A stretch of 64,000 bases of DNA from Mycolicibacterium phlei (GTDB taxonomy: Bacteria; Actinomycetota; Actinomycetes; Mycobacteriales; Mycobacteriaceae): assembly GCF_001583415.1 (NCBI RefSeq), contig NZ_CP014475.1, positions 744,001-808,000 on the forward strand, written 5' to 3'. Shown one piece after another: positions 39,262-49,934 of this stretch. The translations under genes were made by a program, and so were the position numbers. Position 1 is the stretch's first letter. Every line of letters starts with the position of its first letter. Below the pieces are notes generated by a model. It did not search any database, was not told where the DNA came from, and saw only the letters and a list, made by a program, of their open reading frames with translations.

Positions 39262-40376
39262 CTCCGGACGACGTGCTCCCAGCCTTCGACCGACTCCGGG
39301 CTGCGCGGCTCGGGTCCGACGTAGATCGCCGACGGCCGCACCAGCTTGCCGAGCCTCTTCTGTTCGAGGATGTGCGCGCACCAGCCGGCGGTGCGCCCGC
39401 AGGTGAACATCGCGGGCATCATCTTCGTCGGCACCTGGGCGAAGTCGAGGATCACCGCGGCCCAGAACTCGACGTTGGTCTCGATGGCGCGGTCCGGGCG
39501 GCGCTCCCGCAGTTCGGCGAGCGCGGCCTGCTCGAGCGCCGCCGCCACCTCGTAGCGCGGCGCGCCGAGCCGCTGGGCGGTCGCGCGCAGCACCCGGGCG
39601 CGCGGATCCTCCGCCCGGTACACCCGGTGTCCGAAGCCCATCAGCTTCTCGCCGCGGTCGAGGATGCCCTTGACCACCGCGCGGGCGTCGCCGGTGCGCT
39701 CGGCCTCCTCGATCATCGGCAGCACCCGCGCCGGGGCGCCGCCGTGCAGCGGGCCGCTCATCGCGCCGATCGCGCCGGACAGCGCGGCCGCCACGTCGGC
39801 GCCGGTGGAGGCGATCACCCGGGCGGTGAACGTCGACGCGTTCATCCCGTGCTCGGCCGCGGTCACCCAGTACGCGTCGATCGCCTCGACGTGCCGGGGA
39901 TCGGGTTCACCCTGCCAGCGGGTCATGAAACGTTCGGTGACGGTGGAACATTCGTCGATCGTGCGTTGCGGCACCGCGGGCTGGTAGATGCCGCGGGCGG
40001 ACTGCGCGACGTAGGACAGCGCCATCACCGACGCCCGCGCCAGCTGTGCGCGGGCGGTCTCGTCGTCGATGTCCAGCAGCGGGGCGTACCCCCAGATCGG
40101 TGCCAGCATCGCCAGGCCGGCCTGCACGTCGACGCGGACGTCGCCGCTGTGGATCGGAAGCGGGAACGGCTCGGCCGGCGGCAGTCCGTCGCCGAACCTG
40201 CCGTCCACCAACAGCCCCCACACGTCGCCGAAGGTGACCCGGTTGGCCACCAGGTCCTCGATGTCGACGCCGCGGTACCGCAGCGCCCCACCGTCCTTGT
40301 CGGGTTCGGCGATCTCGGTGGTGAAGGCGACGACGCCCTCCAGGCCGGGTACGAAGTCTTGGGGCACCGCGCTCAT
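39258..40376 (-). CDS. citA: Citrate synthase CitA (citrate synthase 2)
   Basis: A 372-residue second citrate synthase (Rv0889c type), condensing acetyl-CoA (or propionyl-CoA) with oxaloacetate. Active-site segments: AAEHGMNASTFTARV with the catalytic histidine, GPLHGGAPARVLPM and [19 protein letters not shown]. The main citrate synthase, gltA2, lies 3 kb further on the other strand. I start at ATG 40376; the frame extending beyond 42000 is the antisense shadow of the plus-strand genes. Confidence 0.96.
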   Translation of the reverse strand: MSAVPQDFVPGLEGVVAFTTEIAEPDKDGGALRYRGVDIEDLVANRVTFGDVWGLLVDGRFGDGLPPAEPFPLPIHSGDVRVDVQAGLAMLAPIWGYAPLLDIDDETARAQLARASVMALSYVAQSARGIYQPAVPQRTIDECSTVTERFMTRWQGEPDPRHVEAIDAYWVTAAEHGMNASTFTARVIASTGADVAAALSGAIGAMSGPLHGGAPARVLPMIEEAERTGDARAVVKGILDRGEKLMGFGHRVYRAEDPRARVLRATAQRLGAPRYEVAAALEQAALAELRERRPDRAIETNVEFWAAVILDFAQVPTKMMPAMFTCGRTAGWCAHILEQKRLGKLVRPSAIYVGPEPRSPESVEGWEHVVRR

Positions 40377-40421
40377 GGGCCGATTCTCGCACCCCGCCCC
40401 CGGGCGCGTTAGCGTTGGTCC

Positions 40422-41105
40422 GTGACGGCAGCGGACGACGAACACCTGGCCCGGATGCGGGCCGAATACGGATCGGCGGAGAAGGACGGCAGCCCCGACC
40501 TCGACGCCGACTGGCTCGGCGAGGATCCGGCCACCGGCTGGGTCGACCTGCTGCGTCGCTGGCTGACCGACGCCGAGCAGGCCGGTGTCGCCGAACCCAA
40601 CGCGATGGTGGTCGGCACGGTCGACGAGCACGGTCGCCCGGTGACCCGGACGGTGCTGTGCAAGAGCGTGGCCGCCGACGGCATCAGCTTCTACACCAAC
40701 TACGGCTCCGCCAAGGGCACGCAGCTGGCGGCGACGCCGTACGCGTCGGCGACGTTCCCCTGGTACCTGATCGGCCGGCAGGTGCACGTGCGCGGGCGGG
40801 TGAGCAAGGTGTCGGCGGAGGAGACCGCCGACTACTGGTCCAAGCGGCCCCGCGGTTCGCAGCTGGGCGCGTGGGCGTCGGAGCAGTCCGCGCCGATCGC
40901 GTCGCGGGCCGCCCTGCTCGACAAGCTCGCCGAGGTGACCGAGCGTTTCGCGGGCCACGACACCATCCCGGTGCCGCCGAACTGGGGCGGCTACCTCATC
41001 ACCCCGGAGGTGGTGGAGTTCTGGCAGGGCCGGGAGAACCGGCTGCACAACAGGATCCGGGTGACGTTCGGCGACGGTGTGACCGTCGAACGCCTCCAGC
41101 CGTAA
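40422..41105 (+). CDS. pdxH: Pyridoxine/pyridoxamine 5'-phosphate oxidase PdxH
   Basis: PdxH oxidises pyridoxine or pyridoxamine phosphate to pyridoxal phosphate using FMN. The 227-residue protein has [54 protein letters not shown] and the C-terminal [20 protein letters not shown] and RLHNRIRV, all diagnostic of true PdxH. It starts at GTG 40422. In M. tuberculosis pdxH (Rv2607) lies elsewhere, so its place here between citA and gltA2 differs. It may be cotranscribed with the MFS gene, 3 bases later. Confidence 0.95.
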   Translation: MTAADDEHLARMRAEYGSAEKDGSPDLDADWLGEDPATGWVDLLRRWLTDAEQAGVAEPNAMVVGTVDEHGRPVTRTVLCKSVAADGISFYTNYGSAKGTQLAATPYASATFPWYLIGRQVHVRGRVSKVSAEETADYWSKRPRGSQLGAWASEQSAPIASRAALLDKLAEVTERFAGHDTIPVPPNWGGYLITPEVVEFWQGRENRLHNRIRVTFGDGVTVERLQP

Positions 41106-41108
41106 GGC

Positions 41109-42383
41109 GTGCGCCGGTTCTTCGCCGACACCACACCGCTGCGGTCGCCCGACTTCCGGCGGCTGTGGCTGGCCGGGATCGTCACGGTCATCGGCGCCAA
41201 CCTGACGATCTTCGCGGTGCCGGTGCAGCTGTACGCGCTGACCCAGAGTTCCGCCTACGTCGGGCTGTCCGGGTTGTTCGCGCTGGTGCCGCTGGTGGTG
41301 TTCGGGCTGTGGGGCGGCGCCTGGGCCGACGCGATGGACCGCAGGCTGCTGCTGATCATCGCCTCCTGCGGGCTGGCGCTGGCCTCGGTGCTGCTGTGGC
41401 TGCAAGCGGCGCTGGATGTCGGCAACGTGTGGCTGGTGCTGAGCCTGCTGGCGGTGCAGCAGGCGTTCTACGCGGTCAACTCGCCGACGCGGTCGGCGGC
41501 GATCCCGCGGATGATCCCGAGTGACCAACTGGCGGCGGCCAATTCGCTGAACATGACGGTCACGCAGTTCGGCGCGATCGTGGGCCCGCTGCTGGCCGGC
41601 GTGATGCTCAAGTGGGTGGACCTGTCGACGCTGTACGCGATCGACGCGCTGGCCTGCCTGGCGGGGGTGTGGGCCACGGTGCGGCTGGCGCCGATCCCGC
41701 CGAGCAACTCCGGCGGTGCCACCGGCTTCGGGCCGCGCGCGGTGCTCGACGGTTTCCGGCATCTGGCGGGCAGCCAGGTGGTGTTGATGTCGTTCGTCGT
41801 CGACCTGATCGCGATGATCTTCGGGATGCCGCGGGCGCTGTTCCCGCAGATCGCCCACGAGTCGTTCGGCGGTCCGATCGACGGCGGCACCACGATGGCG
41901 CTGCTGGCCGCGTCGATGTCGGCGGGCGCGGTGGCCGGCGGGGTGTTCTCCGGCTGGCTGCCGCGGATCCGGCGGCAGGGGCTGGCGGTGGTGGTGTCCA
42001 TCGTGGTGTGGGGCGTGGCGATGGTCGGCTTCGGCCTGGCCACCGGGCTGGCGACCGGGCAGCCGGGGCTGGTGTTGTGGATCGCGGTGGCGTTCCTGGC
42101 GCTCGGCGGTGCCGCCGACATGGTGTCGGCGGCGTTCCGGTCGACGATCCTGCAGCAGGTGGCCTCCGACGACCTGCGCGGCCGGATGCAGGGGGTGTTC
42201 ACCGTGGTGGTCGCCGGCGGCCCGCGGCTGGCGGATCTGACGCACGGCGGCGCGGCGGCGGTGGTGGGGACGACGGCGGCGGCGGCCGGGGGTGGTGCGC
42301 TGGTGGTGGTCGCCGTGGTGGTCGCCGCGCTGCTGGCCCCGGCGTTCATTCGCTACCGGGTGGCAGAGCCCGACAAAACATGA
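41109..42383 (+). CDS. MFS exporter of the EntS/MFS_3 type
   Basis: A 424-residue, 12-helix transporter of the enterobactin-exporter-like group. Diagnostic stretches are RLWLAGIVTVIGANLTIFAV, GLWGGAWADAMDRRLLLIIA (the MFS signature region) and NSPTRSAAIPRMIPSDQLAA. It likely exports a small amphipathic compound or siderophore; the substrate is unknown. It starts at GTG 41109 after pdxH and is followed 68 bases later by a TetR gene. Confidence 0.9.
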   Translation: MRRFFADTTPLRSPDFRRLWLAGIVTVIGANLTIFAVPVQLYALTQSSAYVGLSGLFALVPLVVFGLWGGAWADAMDRRLLLIIASCGLALASVLLWLQAALDVGNVWLVLSLLAVQQAFYAVNSPTRSAAIPRMIPSDQLAAANSLNMTVTQFGAIVGPLLAGVMLKWVDLSTLYAIDALACLAGVWATVRLAPIPPSNSGGATGFGPRAVLDGFRHLAGSQVVLMSFVVDLIAMIFGMPRALFPQIAHESFGGPIDGGTTMALLAASMSAGAVAGGVFSGWLPRIRRQGLAVVVSIVVWGVAMVGFGLATGLATGQPGLVLWIAVAFLALGGAADMVSAAFRSTILQQVASDDLRGRMQGVFTVVVAGGPRLADLTHGGAAAVVGTTAAAAGGGALVVVAVVVAALLAPAFIRYRVAEPDKT

Positions 42384-42451
42384 GGTACGTCAAGTGGCGG
42401 TGCCTGACACGTTTTAAGCCAATTCATAGATTTCGCCGATAGCATGCGGGC

Positions 42452-43099
42452 GTGACCAATCGGGGGGCGCCGGCGCTGGGGCTGCGCGAGCGCAAGAAGC
42501 TGCGTACCCGCGCGACTCTGATCGACGCCGCTGTGGAGTTGTGCGGTCGGCAGGGCTACGACCACACCACCGTCGAACAGATCGCCGCCGTCGCCGACGT
42601 CTCCCCGCGCACCTTCAGCCGGTACTTCCCGACCAAGGACTCCGTCGCGCTGGCGCTGGTCGACGAGATCCTCGACCACGCCGCCGTCCAGTTGGACCGC
42701 CAGCCGCCCGAGTTCAACCATCTGGAGGCGCTGCGCCGGTCCTACCTCGCGATAGCGGAGGCCGCCAAGAATCCGGGACCCGATGATCTGCCCGCCGAGC
42801 GGGTGCTGCGCATCGTGCGGATCCTGCTGTCCTCGGCGACGCTGCAGCATGTGACGCGCGACTTCCGCGGCGACTCCGTAGACGCCGCGCTGGCCCGCCG
42901 GATGGGCGTGGGTCTCGAGGACCGCAGGCTCAAGCTGGTGTCGTCGCTGTGGGCCGCGGTGATCATGACGGCGTTGGGTGAGGTCGCCGAGCAGGTCGTC
43001 GACTGGGATCAGGTCTCCGTCGACGATCTGGCCGGACGCCTGGACGCCACCTTCACCGATTTCGTGAGTCTGGTCGGCGACGTGGTGCAGGTGGTGTAA
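42452..43099 (+). CDS. TetR-family transcriptional regulator
   Basis: A 215-residue TetR protein. The HTH is LIDAAVELCGRQGYDHTTVE and VADVSPRTFSRYFPTKDSVA, which is standard. The C-terminal domain is typical in length, with LGEVAEQVVDWDQVSVDDLA. It may control the upstream MFS exporter, by adjacency. Start GTG 42452. It ends about 90 bases before gltA2. Confidence 0.9.
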   Translation: MTNRGAPALGLRERKKLRTRATLIDAAVELCGRQGYDHTTVEQIAAVADVSPRTFSRYFPTKDSVALALVDEILDHAAVQLDRQPPEFNHLEALRRSYLAIAEAAKNPGPDDLPAERVLRIVRILLSSATLQHVTRDFRGDSVDAALARRMGVGLEDRRLKLVSSLWAAVIMTALGEVAEQVVDWDQVSVDDLAGRLDATFTDFVSLVGDVVQVV

Positions 43100-43105
43100 A
43101 TAGTT

Positions 43106-43129
43106 GAGCGCCCCCGGCGGGGCGCGCTC
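43106..43129 (+). terminator. Possible terminator hairpin between tetR and gltA2
   Basis: GAGCG (43106-43110) pairs with CGCTC (43125-43129) and CCCC with GGGG around a CGGC-rich loop, with a two-base bulge. There is no U-tract. It may end the TetR transcript before the gltA2 promoter. Confidence 0.4.
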
Positions 43130-43192
43130 GACGGAATGCGACTACCTTTTGTATGGCAATGTTCGACTCCCAGCAGCGACGAAGGGAACCTC

Positions 43193-44500
<1,308 letters not shown>

Positions 44501-44517
44501 CCGTAGGGCTTGCCACG

Positions 44518-44543
44518 CAACAGTTGTAGTTTCACAATTGTTG
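44518..44543. promoter_or_regulatory. MarR-type operator overlapping the start of the MFS exporter gene
   Basis: CAACAGTTGT (44518-44527) and ACAATTGTTG (44534-44543) form a 10-base dyad with one mismatch and a 6-base spacer; the core TTGT-N6-ACAA is a common MarR pattern. It lies one base before the GTG start at 44545, so bound protein would block transcription or translation. A MarR gene is the second gene of this transcript. Confidence 0.7.
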
Positions 44544-44544
44544 T

Positions 44545-45978
44545 GTGAATGAAACCGTCGCACGGTCGCTGACCGCCAGGCGCAAGGCCATCATCCTGGT
44601 GTCCTGCTGCCTGAGCCTGCTGATCGTGTCGATGGACGCCACGATCGTCAACGTCGCGATCCCCAGCATCCGCGCCGACCTGCACGCCAGCGGACCGCAG
44701 ATGCAGTGGGTCGTCGACATCTACACGCTGGTGCTGGCCTCGCTGCTGCTGCTCGCGGGCGCGGCGGGCGATCGGTTCGGCCGCCGCAGCACCTTCCAGA
44801 TCGGCCTCGGCCTGTTCGCGCTGGCGTCGCTGCTGTGCAGCCTGGCCCCCAACATCGAGACGCTGATCGCCGCCCGGTTCCTGCAGGCCATCGGTGGCTC
44901 GATGATGAACCCCGTCGCGATGTCGATCATCACCCAGGTGTTCACCGGCCGGGTCGAACGGGCCCGCGCGATCGGCGTGTGGGGCGGTGTCGTCGGCATC
45001 TCGATGGCCGCCGGGCCCATCGTCGGCGGCGCCCTGATCGAAGTGCTGGACTGGCGCGCGGTGTTCTGGATCAACCTGCCGATCTGCGCGCTGGCGATCC
45101 TTCTGACCGCGCTCTTCGTGCCCGAGTCGAAGTCGGCGACCATGCGCGACGTCGACCCGGTCGGCCAACTGCTCGGCATGGCCTTCCTGTTCGGCCTGGT
45201 GTTCGTGCTGATCGAGGGGCCCGTCGAGGGCTGGGACAGCCCGCGCATCATCGCCATCGCGGTCGGCGCCGCCGTCGCGTTCGCGGCCTTCCTCGGCTAT
45301 GAGGCGCGCCGCCGCGACCCGTTCGTCGACCTGCGGTTCTTCCGCTCCATCCCGTTCGCGTCGGCGACGGTGATCGCGATCTCCGCGTTCGCCGGCTGGG
45401 GCGCGTTCCTGTTCATGATGTCGCTGTATCTGCAGGGGGAGCGCGGCTTCTCCCCGATGCACACCGGCCTGATCTACCTGCCGATCGCCGTCGGCGCACT
45501 GCTGTTCTCCCCGCTGTCGGGCCGTCTGGTCGGCCGGTTCGGCGCCCGCCCGTCGCTGGTCATCTCCGGGGTGCTGATCACCGCGGCGACGCTGATGCTC
45601 GCCGCGCTGAGCGCCACCACGCCGGTGTGGCAGCTGCTGGTGGTGTTCACCGTGTTCGGTATCGGCTTCTCGATGGTCAACGCCCCGGTGACCAACGCCG
45701 CGGTCAGCGGCATGCCCACCGACCGGGCCGGTGCGGCGTCGGCGATCGCGTCGACCAGCCGCCAGGTCGGCGTGAGTATCGGTGTGGCGCTGTGCGGTTC
45801 GGTCGCCGCCGGGGCGCTGATGGGAACCGGCGCCGACTTCGCGACGGCCGCGCGCCCGCTGTGGTTCATCTGCGCCGCGCTCGGGGTGCTGATCACCGTG
45901 CTCGGCTTCTACTCGACGTCGCCGCGCGCGCTGCGCTCGGCGGACCGGCTCGCCCCGCTGGTGGCCAGTCATGTCTGA
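44545..45978 (+). CDS. DHA2-type 14-helix MFS drug exporter
   Basis: A 477-residue multidrug exporter of the 14-TM family. Signature segments: [20 protein letters not shown] in helix 1, [20 protein letters not shown] (motif A), [20 protein letters not shown] (motif C). It is likely to export hydrophobic drugs by proton antiport. It starts with GTG 44545 and overlaps the MarR gene by 8 bases. The MarR-type operator immediately before the start suggests inducible expression. Confidence 0.93.
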   Translation: MNETVARSLTARRKAIILVSCCLSLLIVSMDATIVNVAIPSIRADLHASGPQMQWVVDIYTLVLASLLLLAGAAGDRFGRRSTFQIGLGLFALASLLCSLAPNIETLIAARFLQAIGGSMMNPVAMSIITQVFTGRVERARAIGVWGGVVGISMAAGPIVGGALIEVLDWRAVFWINLPICALAILLTALFVPESKSATMRDVDPVGQLLGMAFLFGLVFVLIEGPVEGWDSPRIIAIAVGAAVAFAAFLGYEARRRDPFVDLRFFRSIPFASATVIAISAFAGWGAFLFMMSLYLQGERGFSPMHTGLIYLPIAVGALLFSPLSGRLVGRFGARPSLVISGVLITAATLMLAALSATTPVWQLLVVFTVFGIGFSMVNAPVTNAAVSGMPTDRAGAASAIASTSRQVGVSIGVALCGSVAAGALMGTGADFATAARPLWFICAALGVLITVLGFYSTSPRALRSADRLAPLVASHV

Positions 45979-46384
45979 GGCTCGGGCCGACGACGTCTGG
46001 CGTGCGATGGCCGCGTTCGTCCTCGACCACCGGGACAGCTGGAAGCGCGCGGTCATCGACCGAACCGGCCTGCCGTTCAGCAGGATTCGGATCCTGCGCC
46101 GACTGGGACGCACGCCGATGACCGTCAAACAACTCGCGCACGCCGCCACCATCGACGCACCCGCCGCCACCGTCGCGGTCAACGACCTCGAGGAGCGTGG
46201 ACTCGTGGTGCGTCAGGTCGATCCGAACAACCGCCGCTGCAAGGTGGTCTCGCTGACCGACGCCGGCCGCGCGCTGGTCGAGAGCATCGACGCGGTGGAG
46301 GACCCAGCCCCCGACGCGCTGGCCGCGCTGGACGCCGACGACCTCGCCGCGCTGGCGCGCATCCTCGCCAAACTGCGCGGTTAG
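45971..46384 (+). CDS. MarR-family regulator of the adjacent MFS exporter
   Basis: A 137-residue winged-helix repressor. Recognition region RLGRTPMTVKQLAHAATIDA and PAATVAVNDLEERGLVVRQV, wing NNRRCKVVSLTDAG. It is cotranscribed with, and overlaps, the exporter. It is very likely the protein that binds the palindrome at 44518-44543 and represses both genes, a common autoregulatory arrangement. Confidence 0.92.
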   Translation: MSEARADDVWRAMAAFVLDHRDSWKRAVIDRTGLPFSRIRILRRLGRTPMTVKQLAHAATIDAPAATVAVNDLEERGLVVRQVDPNNRRCKVVSLTDAGRALVESIDAVEDPAPDALAALDADDLAALARILAKLRG

Positions 46385-47931
46385 CCGCCCAGCACCGCCA
46401 TCGCGGCGTTGTGCCCGCCGATGCCCGACACCGCGCCGCCGCGACGGGATCCGGAGCCGCACAACAGGATCCGTTCGTGCTTCGTCGCCACACCCCACCG
46501 CTGCGCCGGCGTCTCCAGCGGCTCGTCGTCCTCGGCGAACGGCCACCCCAGTGCGCCGTGGAAGATGTGCCCGCCCGTCATGCCCAGCGTGTGCTCGAGG
46601 TCGACGGTCGTCTTGGTCTCGATGCACAACCGGCCCGACGCGTCCTCCATCAGCACGTCGTGAATCGGTTCGGCGAGAACGGAGTTCAGCGAGTTCAGCA
46701 CCGCTGAGGTCAATGTGTCGCGCATCCGGTCCGGATCGCCTGCCGACACCAGCCGGTGCGGCGTGTGCAGCCCGAACACCGTCAGCGTCTGCGCGCCCGA
46801 CGCGCGCAGCTCGTCGGACAGGATTGACGGGTCGGTCAGCGAGTGACAGTAGATCTCGCACGGCAGCGGGTCCGGCACCACACCGTGGTCGGCGCGCAGA
46901 TACGCCCGGTCCAGCTGGCTGTAGGTCTCGTTGATGTGGAACGTCCCGCCGAACGCCTGCGCCGGGGTGACCGTCTCGTCGCGCAGCCGGGGCAGCCGCC
47001 GCAGCATCAGGTTCACCTTGACCTGAGCGCCGGCCGACGTCGCGGGCGCCGGTTCGCCCAGCAGCTCAGCCAGGACCGTCGGCGTCACGTTGGCCAGCAC
47101 CACGTCCCCGTGCACGACGTGCTCAGCGCCGTTCTGCCGGTACCGCACCGCCCCGTCCGGGTCGATCGCGAAAACCTCGGCACCGCAGGTGATCTCGGCT
47201 CCGAACCCGGTCGCCGCCGCGGCCAGCGCCCCGGTCACCGCACCCATCCCGCCGAGCGGCACGTCCCAGTCGCCGGTTCCGCCGCCCAGTAGGTGGTAGA
47301 GGAAGCAGACGTTCTGCCGCAGCGACGGATCGTCGAGGCGGGCGAACGTGCCGATCAGCGCGTCGGTGGCCATCACCCCCCGTACCAGGTCGTTGCGCAC
47401 CGTCGCGGTGATCGCGTGGCCGATCGGCTCCTCGACCATCAACCGCCAGGCGTCGTCGTCACCGATCAGCGCGCGGGCCTCGGACCGCCGCACCAGCGGT
47501 TCGACCAGTGTCGGCCACAGCTTCCGCGTCACCGCGCCGCAGCGGCGATAGAACTCCGCGAACGCGGCCTCGTCGTCGGCGGCGCCGATCGCCCCGAACG
47601 TCGACGCCTCGCCCACCAGCAGACCCGTGCGGCCCTCGGTCGAGGGGTCGGGTGTGTACGACGAGTACCGGCGCCGCAGCAGTCGCACCCGCGCCCCCAG
47701 GTCGTCGATGACGCGCCGCGGCAGCAGGCTCACCAGATACGAGTAGCGCGACAGCCGCGCGTCGACCCCGTCGAAGGCGTGCGCCGACACCGCGGCCCCG
47801 CCGACGTGGTCGAGGCGCTCCAGCACCCGCACCCGCCGGCCCGCCTTGGCCAGGTAGCCGGCCGCCACCAGGCCGTTGTGCCCGCCGCCGACGATGACGG
47901 CGTCGTACGACCTGCCCGGTTCCGTGCTCAG
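46381..47931 (-). CDS. FAD-dependent oxidoreductase of the phytoene desaturase-like family (Rv0897c-like), CTG start
   Basis: A 516-residue flavoprotein in the amine oxidase/phytoene desaturase group, with the dinucleotide motif VIVGGGHNGLVAAGY near the N-terminus and a C-terminal FAD segment LLCGSGSRRGGAVSGIGGHN. The Rossmann motif is upstream of the first ATG/GTG/TTG in frame: the earliest such codon would start inside GHNGL-V-AAGY and destroy the FAD site. A CTG at 47931 overlaps the DUF2630 stop as CTGA, the same coupling seen elsewhere here as ATGA or GTGA. The substrate is unknown. Confidence 0.85.
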   Translation of the reverse strand: MSTEPGRSYDAVIVGGGHNGLVAAGYLAKAGRRVRVLERLDHVGGAAVSAHAFDGVDARLSRYSYLVSLLPRRVIDDLGARVRLLRRRYSSYTPDPSTEGRTGLLVGEASTFGAIGAADDEAAFAEFYRRCGAVTRKLWPTLVEPLVRRSEARALIGDDDAWRLMVEEPIGHAITATVRNDLVRGVMATDALIGTFARLDDPSLRQNVCFLYHLLGGGTGDWDVPLGGMGAVTGALAAAATGFGAEITCGAEVFAIDPDGAVRYRQNGAEHVVHGDVVLANVTPTVLAELLGEPAPATSAGAQVKVNLMLRRLPRLRDETVTPAQAFGGTFHINETYSQLDRAYLRADHGVVPDPLPCEIYCHSLTDPSILSDELRASGAQTLTVFGLHTPHRLVSAGDPDRMRDTLTSAVLNSLNSVLAEPIHDVLMEDASGRLCIETKTTVDLEHTLGMTGGHIFHGALGWPFAEDDEPLETPAQRWGVATKHERILLCGSGSRRGGAVSGIGGHNAAMAVLGG

Positions 47932-48176
47932 TTCAGGTACCCCTCCACCTCGTTCGCCGGGCGCACCTCGGCGCCGCCCGGGTCATTGCCGGTGTCGCGC
48001 AGGGCGCGGCGCTGCCGCAGCAGATCCCAGCACTGGTCGAGTTGCACCTCGATCGCGCGCAGCCGCTTGTGCTCCTCAGACGCGTCGATCTCGTGGTGCT
48101 GCAGTTTGGCGCGCAGTTCCTTCTCCTCGGCGACAAGTCGGTTGACGAGGTCGAGGATGTACTGATCCTTCGCCAT
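47928..48176 (-). CDS. DUF2630 small protein (Rv0898c-like)
   Basis: An 82-residue coiled-coil-like protein (LVNRLVAEEKELRAKLQHHE, EHKRLRAIEVQLDQCWDLLR) of family DUF2630. Function unknown. ATG 48176 is divergent from the FKBP gene with only 30 bases between them. Its stop overlaps the CTG start of the oxidoreductase. Confidence 0.9.
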   Translation of the reverse strand: MAKDQYILDLVNRLVAEEKELRAKLQHHEIDASEEHKRLRAIEVQLDQCWDLLRQRRALRDTGNDPGGAEVRPANEVEGYLN

Positions 48177-48206
48177 CCGACCAGTCTGCCCGACTACGGT
48201 GAGTGG

Positions 48207-48572
48207 ATGTCTGCAACGAAGCCCGAAATCGAGTTCCCCGACGGCCCCGCGCCGACGGAACTGGTGATCAAGGACCTGATCGTGGGTGACGGCCCGGAGG
48301 CGGTGCCCGGCGCCAATGTCACCGTGCACTACGTCGGTGTGGAGTACGAGACCGGCGAGGAGTTCGACAGCTCCTGGAACCGCGGCGAGTCGATCGAGTT
48401 CCCGCTGCGCGGCCTCATCCAGGGCTGGCAGGACGGCATCCCCGGCATGCGTGTCGGCGGCCGCCGTCAGCTGGTCATCCCGCCCGAGCAGGCCTACGGC
48501 CCGGCCGGCGGAGGGCACCGCCTGTCGGGCAAGACGCTCATTTTTGTCATCGACCTTCTGGCTACCCGCTAG
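48207..48572 (+). CDS. FKBP-type peptidyl-prolyl isomerase
   Basis: A 121-residue single-domain FKBP. Key segments: VTVHYVGVEYETGEEFDSSW, FPLRGLIQGWQDGIPGMRVG and RRQLVIPPEQAYGP, then LIFVIDLLATR at the end, as in soluble bacterial FKBPs. It has no signal peptide and so is cytoplasmic. It ends 4 bases into the prrB end. Confidence 0.95.
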   Translation: MSATKPEIEFPDGPAPTELVIKDLIVGDGPEAVPGANVTVHYVGVEYETGEEFDSSWNRGESIEFPLRGLIQGWQDGIPGMRVGGRRQLVIPPEQAYGPAGGGHRLSGKTLIFVIDLLATR

Positions 48573-49921
48573 ATCGCGTCCGGGTGCCCCGGCAGCTTGA
48601 GCAGCAGCCGGGCCCCGCCCAGCGGGCTGGCCTCCAACCGCGCGGTCCCGCCGTGCAGTTCGGCCTGCTGGGCCACCAGCGCCAGGCCCAGCCCCGAACC
48701 GGAGTGCGACGCCGTCGAACCGCGGGAGAACCGCTCGAACACCCGCTCGCGTTCCTCCTCCGGCACACCGACCCCGTTGTCGTCGACGGCGATCTCCACC
48801 CCCTCGCGGGAGCTGACCGCCGACAGCTGCACCCGGGTGGCGCCGCCGTGTTTGACGGCGTTGGCGATCGCGTTGTCGACCGCCAGCCGCAGCCCGGCGG
48901 GCAGCCCGACGATGATGATCGTCGGCGCCGGCACCAGCGACACCTCCAGGTCCGGGTACACCCGCATCGCGTCGTGGGCGGCGCGGTCGAGCAACTCGGT
49001 GATGTCGACGGGCACGTGGTCCTCGGCGGTGGACAGCTCGCCCTGGGCCAGCCGCTCCAGCGCGCTCAGCGTGGCCTCGATGCGCGACTGGGTGCGGATG
49101 ACGTCGCCGACCACCTCCTTACGCTGCTCCTCCGGCAGGTCCAGCGTCGACAGGATCTCCAGGTTGGTGCGCATCGCGGTCAGCGGGGTGCGCAGCTCGT
49201 GCGCCGACACCGACGCGAAGTCGCGCGCCGACGCCAGCGCCGCCTTGGTGCGCTCCTGTTCCTTCCACACCCGCTCCAGCAGGCCCTTGACCGCCTCGGC
49301 GATCTCGACGGCCTCGGTGGCGCCGCGCACCTCGACGTCGGGGTCCTCGTCGCCGGCGTCGATCTGGCGGGTCTGCTCGGCCAGGCGTTTGAGCGGGCGC
49401 ACCGCCAGCGCCGCCAGCACCCAGCCGAACACGGTGGCCGCGCCGACGGCGAACACGCAGATGATGATCACCCGCCGGTGCAGGTTGTTGGTGTCGGCGA
49501 TGGTGGCGTCGTAGGTGGCGCCGACGGCCACCGACATGGTGCCCGGGTAGTAGGGGATGTCGACGGTGCGGACCCGGTAGCGCACCCCGTCGACGTAGGT
49601 GTCGGCGTAGCCCGGGGCCAGCTTGGGCAGCACGACGTCGGAGTTCGAGACCACCTCGTCGTCGTGGTACACGGTGACGACGGCGTCCTGGTTGTTCGGC
49701 GACTTGGGGATCTCGTCGAGGCCGCGGGGCAGCAGCGGGATCACGAACCCGGCGGCCTCGTCGAGGCGACGGTCCAGGCGCTCCTTGCGGTCGTTGGTGA
49801 TGCCGATCCACACCACGGTGCCGACGATGACGACGACGATCGCCGCGCCGATCGCGGTGGCCAGCGCCACGCGGGTGCGCAGCGACGGGGTGCGGCGGAG
49901 AACCCGCGACAGCAGCGACAT
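48569..49921 (-). CDS. prrB: Sensor histidine kinase PrrB
   Basis: The 450-residue sensor of the PrrA/PrrB two-component system. Two membrane segments (residues about 19-41 and 149-173) enclose an extracytoplasmic domain of about 108 residues. A HAMP region follows, then the H-box SVSAHELRTPLTAM (H241), N-box IANAVKHGG, G1 DNGVGVPEEE and G2 GSGLGLALV. PrrAB is essential for viability in M. tuberculosis. It starts at ATG 49921, 13 bases after the prrA stop. Confidence 0.96.
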   Translation of the reverse strand: MSLLSRVLRRTPSLRTRVALATAIGAAIVVVIVGTVVWIGITNDRKERLDRRLDEAAGFVIPLLPRGLDEIPKSPNNQDAVVTVYHDDEVVSNSDVVLPKLAPGYADTYVDGVRYRVRTVDIPYYPGTMSVAVGATYDATIADTNNLHRRVIIICVFAVGAATVFGWVLAALAVRPLKRLAEQTRQIDAGDEDPDVEVRGATEAVEIAEAVKGLLERVWKEQERTKAALASARDFASVSAHELRTPLTAMRTNLEILSTLDLPEEQRKEVVGDVIRTQSRIEATLSALERLAQGELSTAEDHVPVDITELLDRAAHDAMRVYPDLEVSLVPAPTIIIVGLPAGLRLAVDNAIANAVKHGGATRVQLSAVSSREGVEIAVDDNGVGVPEEERERVFERFSRGSTASHSGSGLGLALVAQQAELHGGTARLEASPLGGARLLLKLPGHPDAI

Positions 49922-49934
49922 CAGCGCGACACGA

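Noticed and set aside
40377..42245. Long upstream extension of the citA frame
   Set aside because: It is antisense to pdxH and the MFS gene and has no domain; citA clearly begins at 40376.
43136..43192. Longer N-terminus for GltA2
   Set aside because: Homologues start at the VADN GTG at 43193, which has a ribosome binding site; the extension is likely leader sequence.
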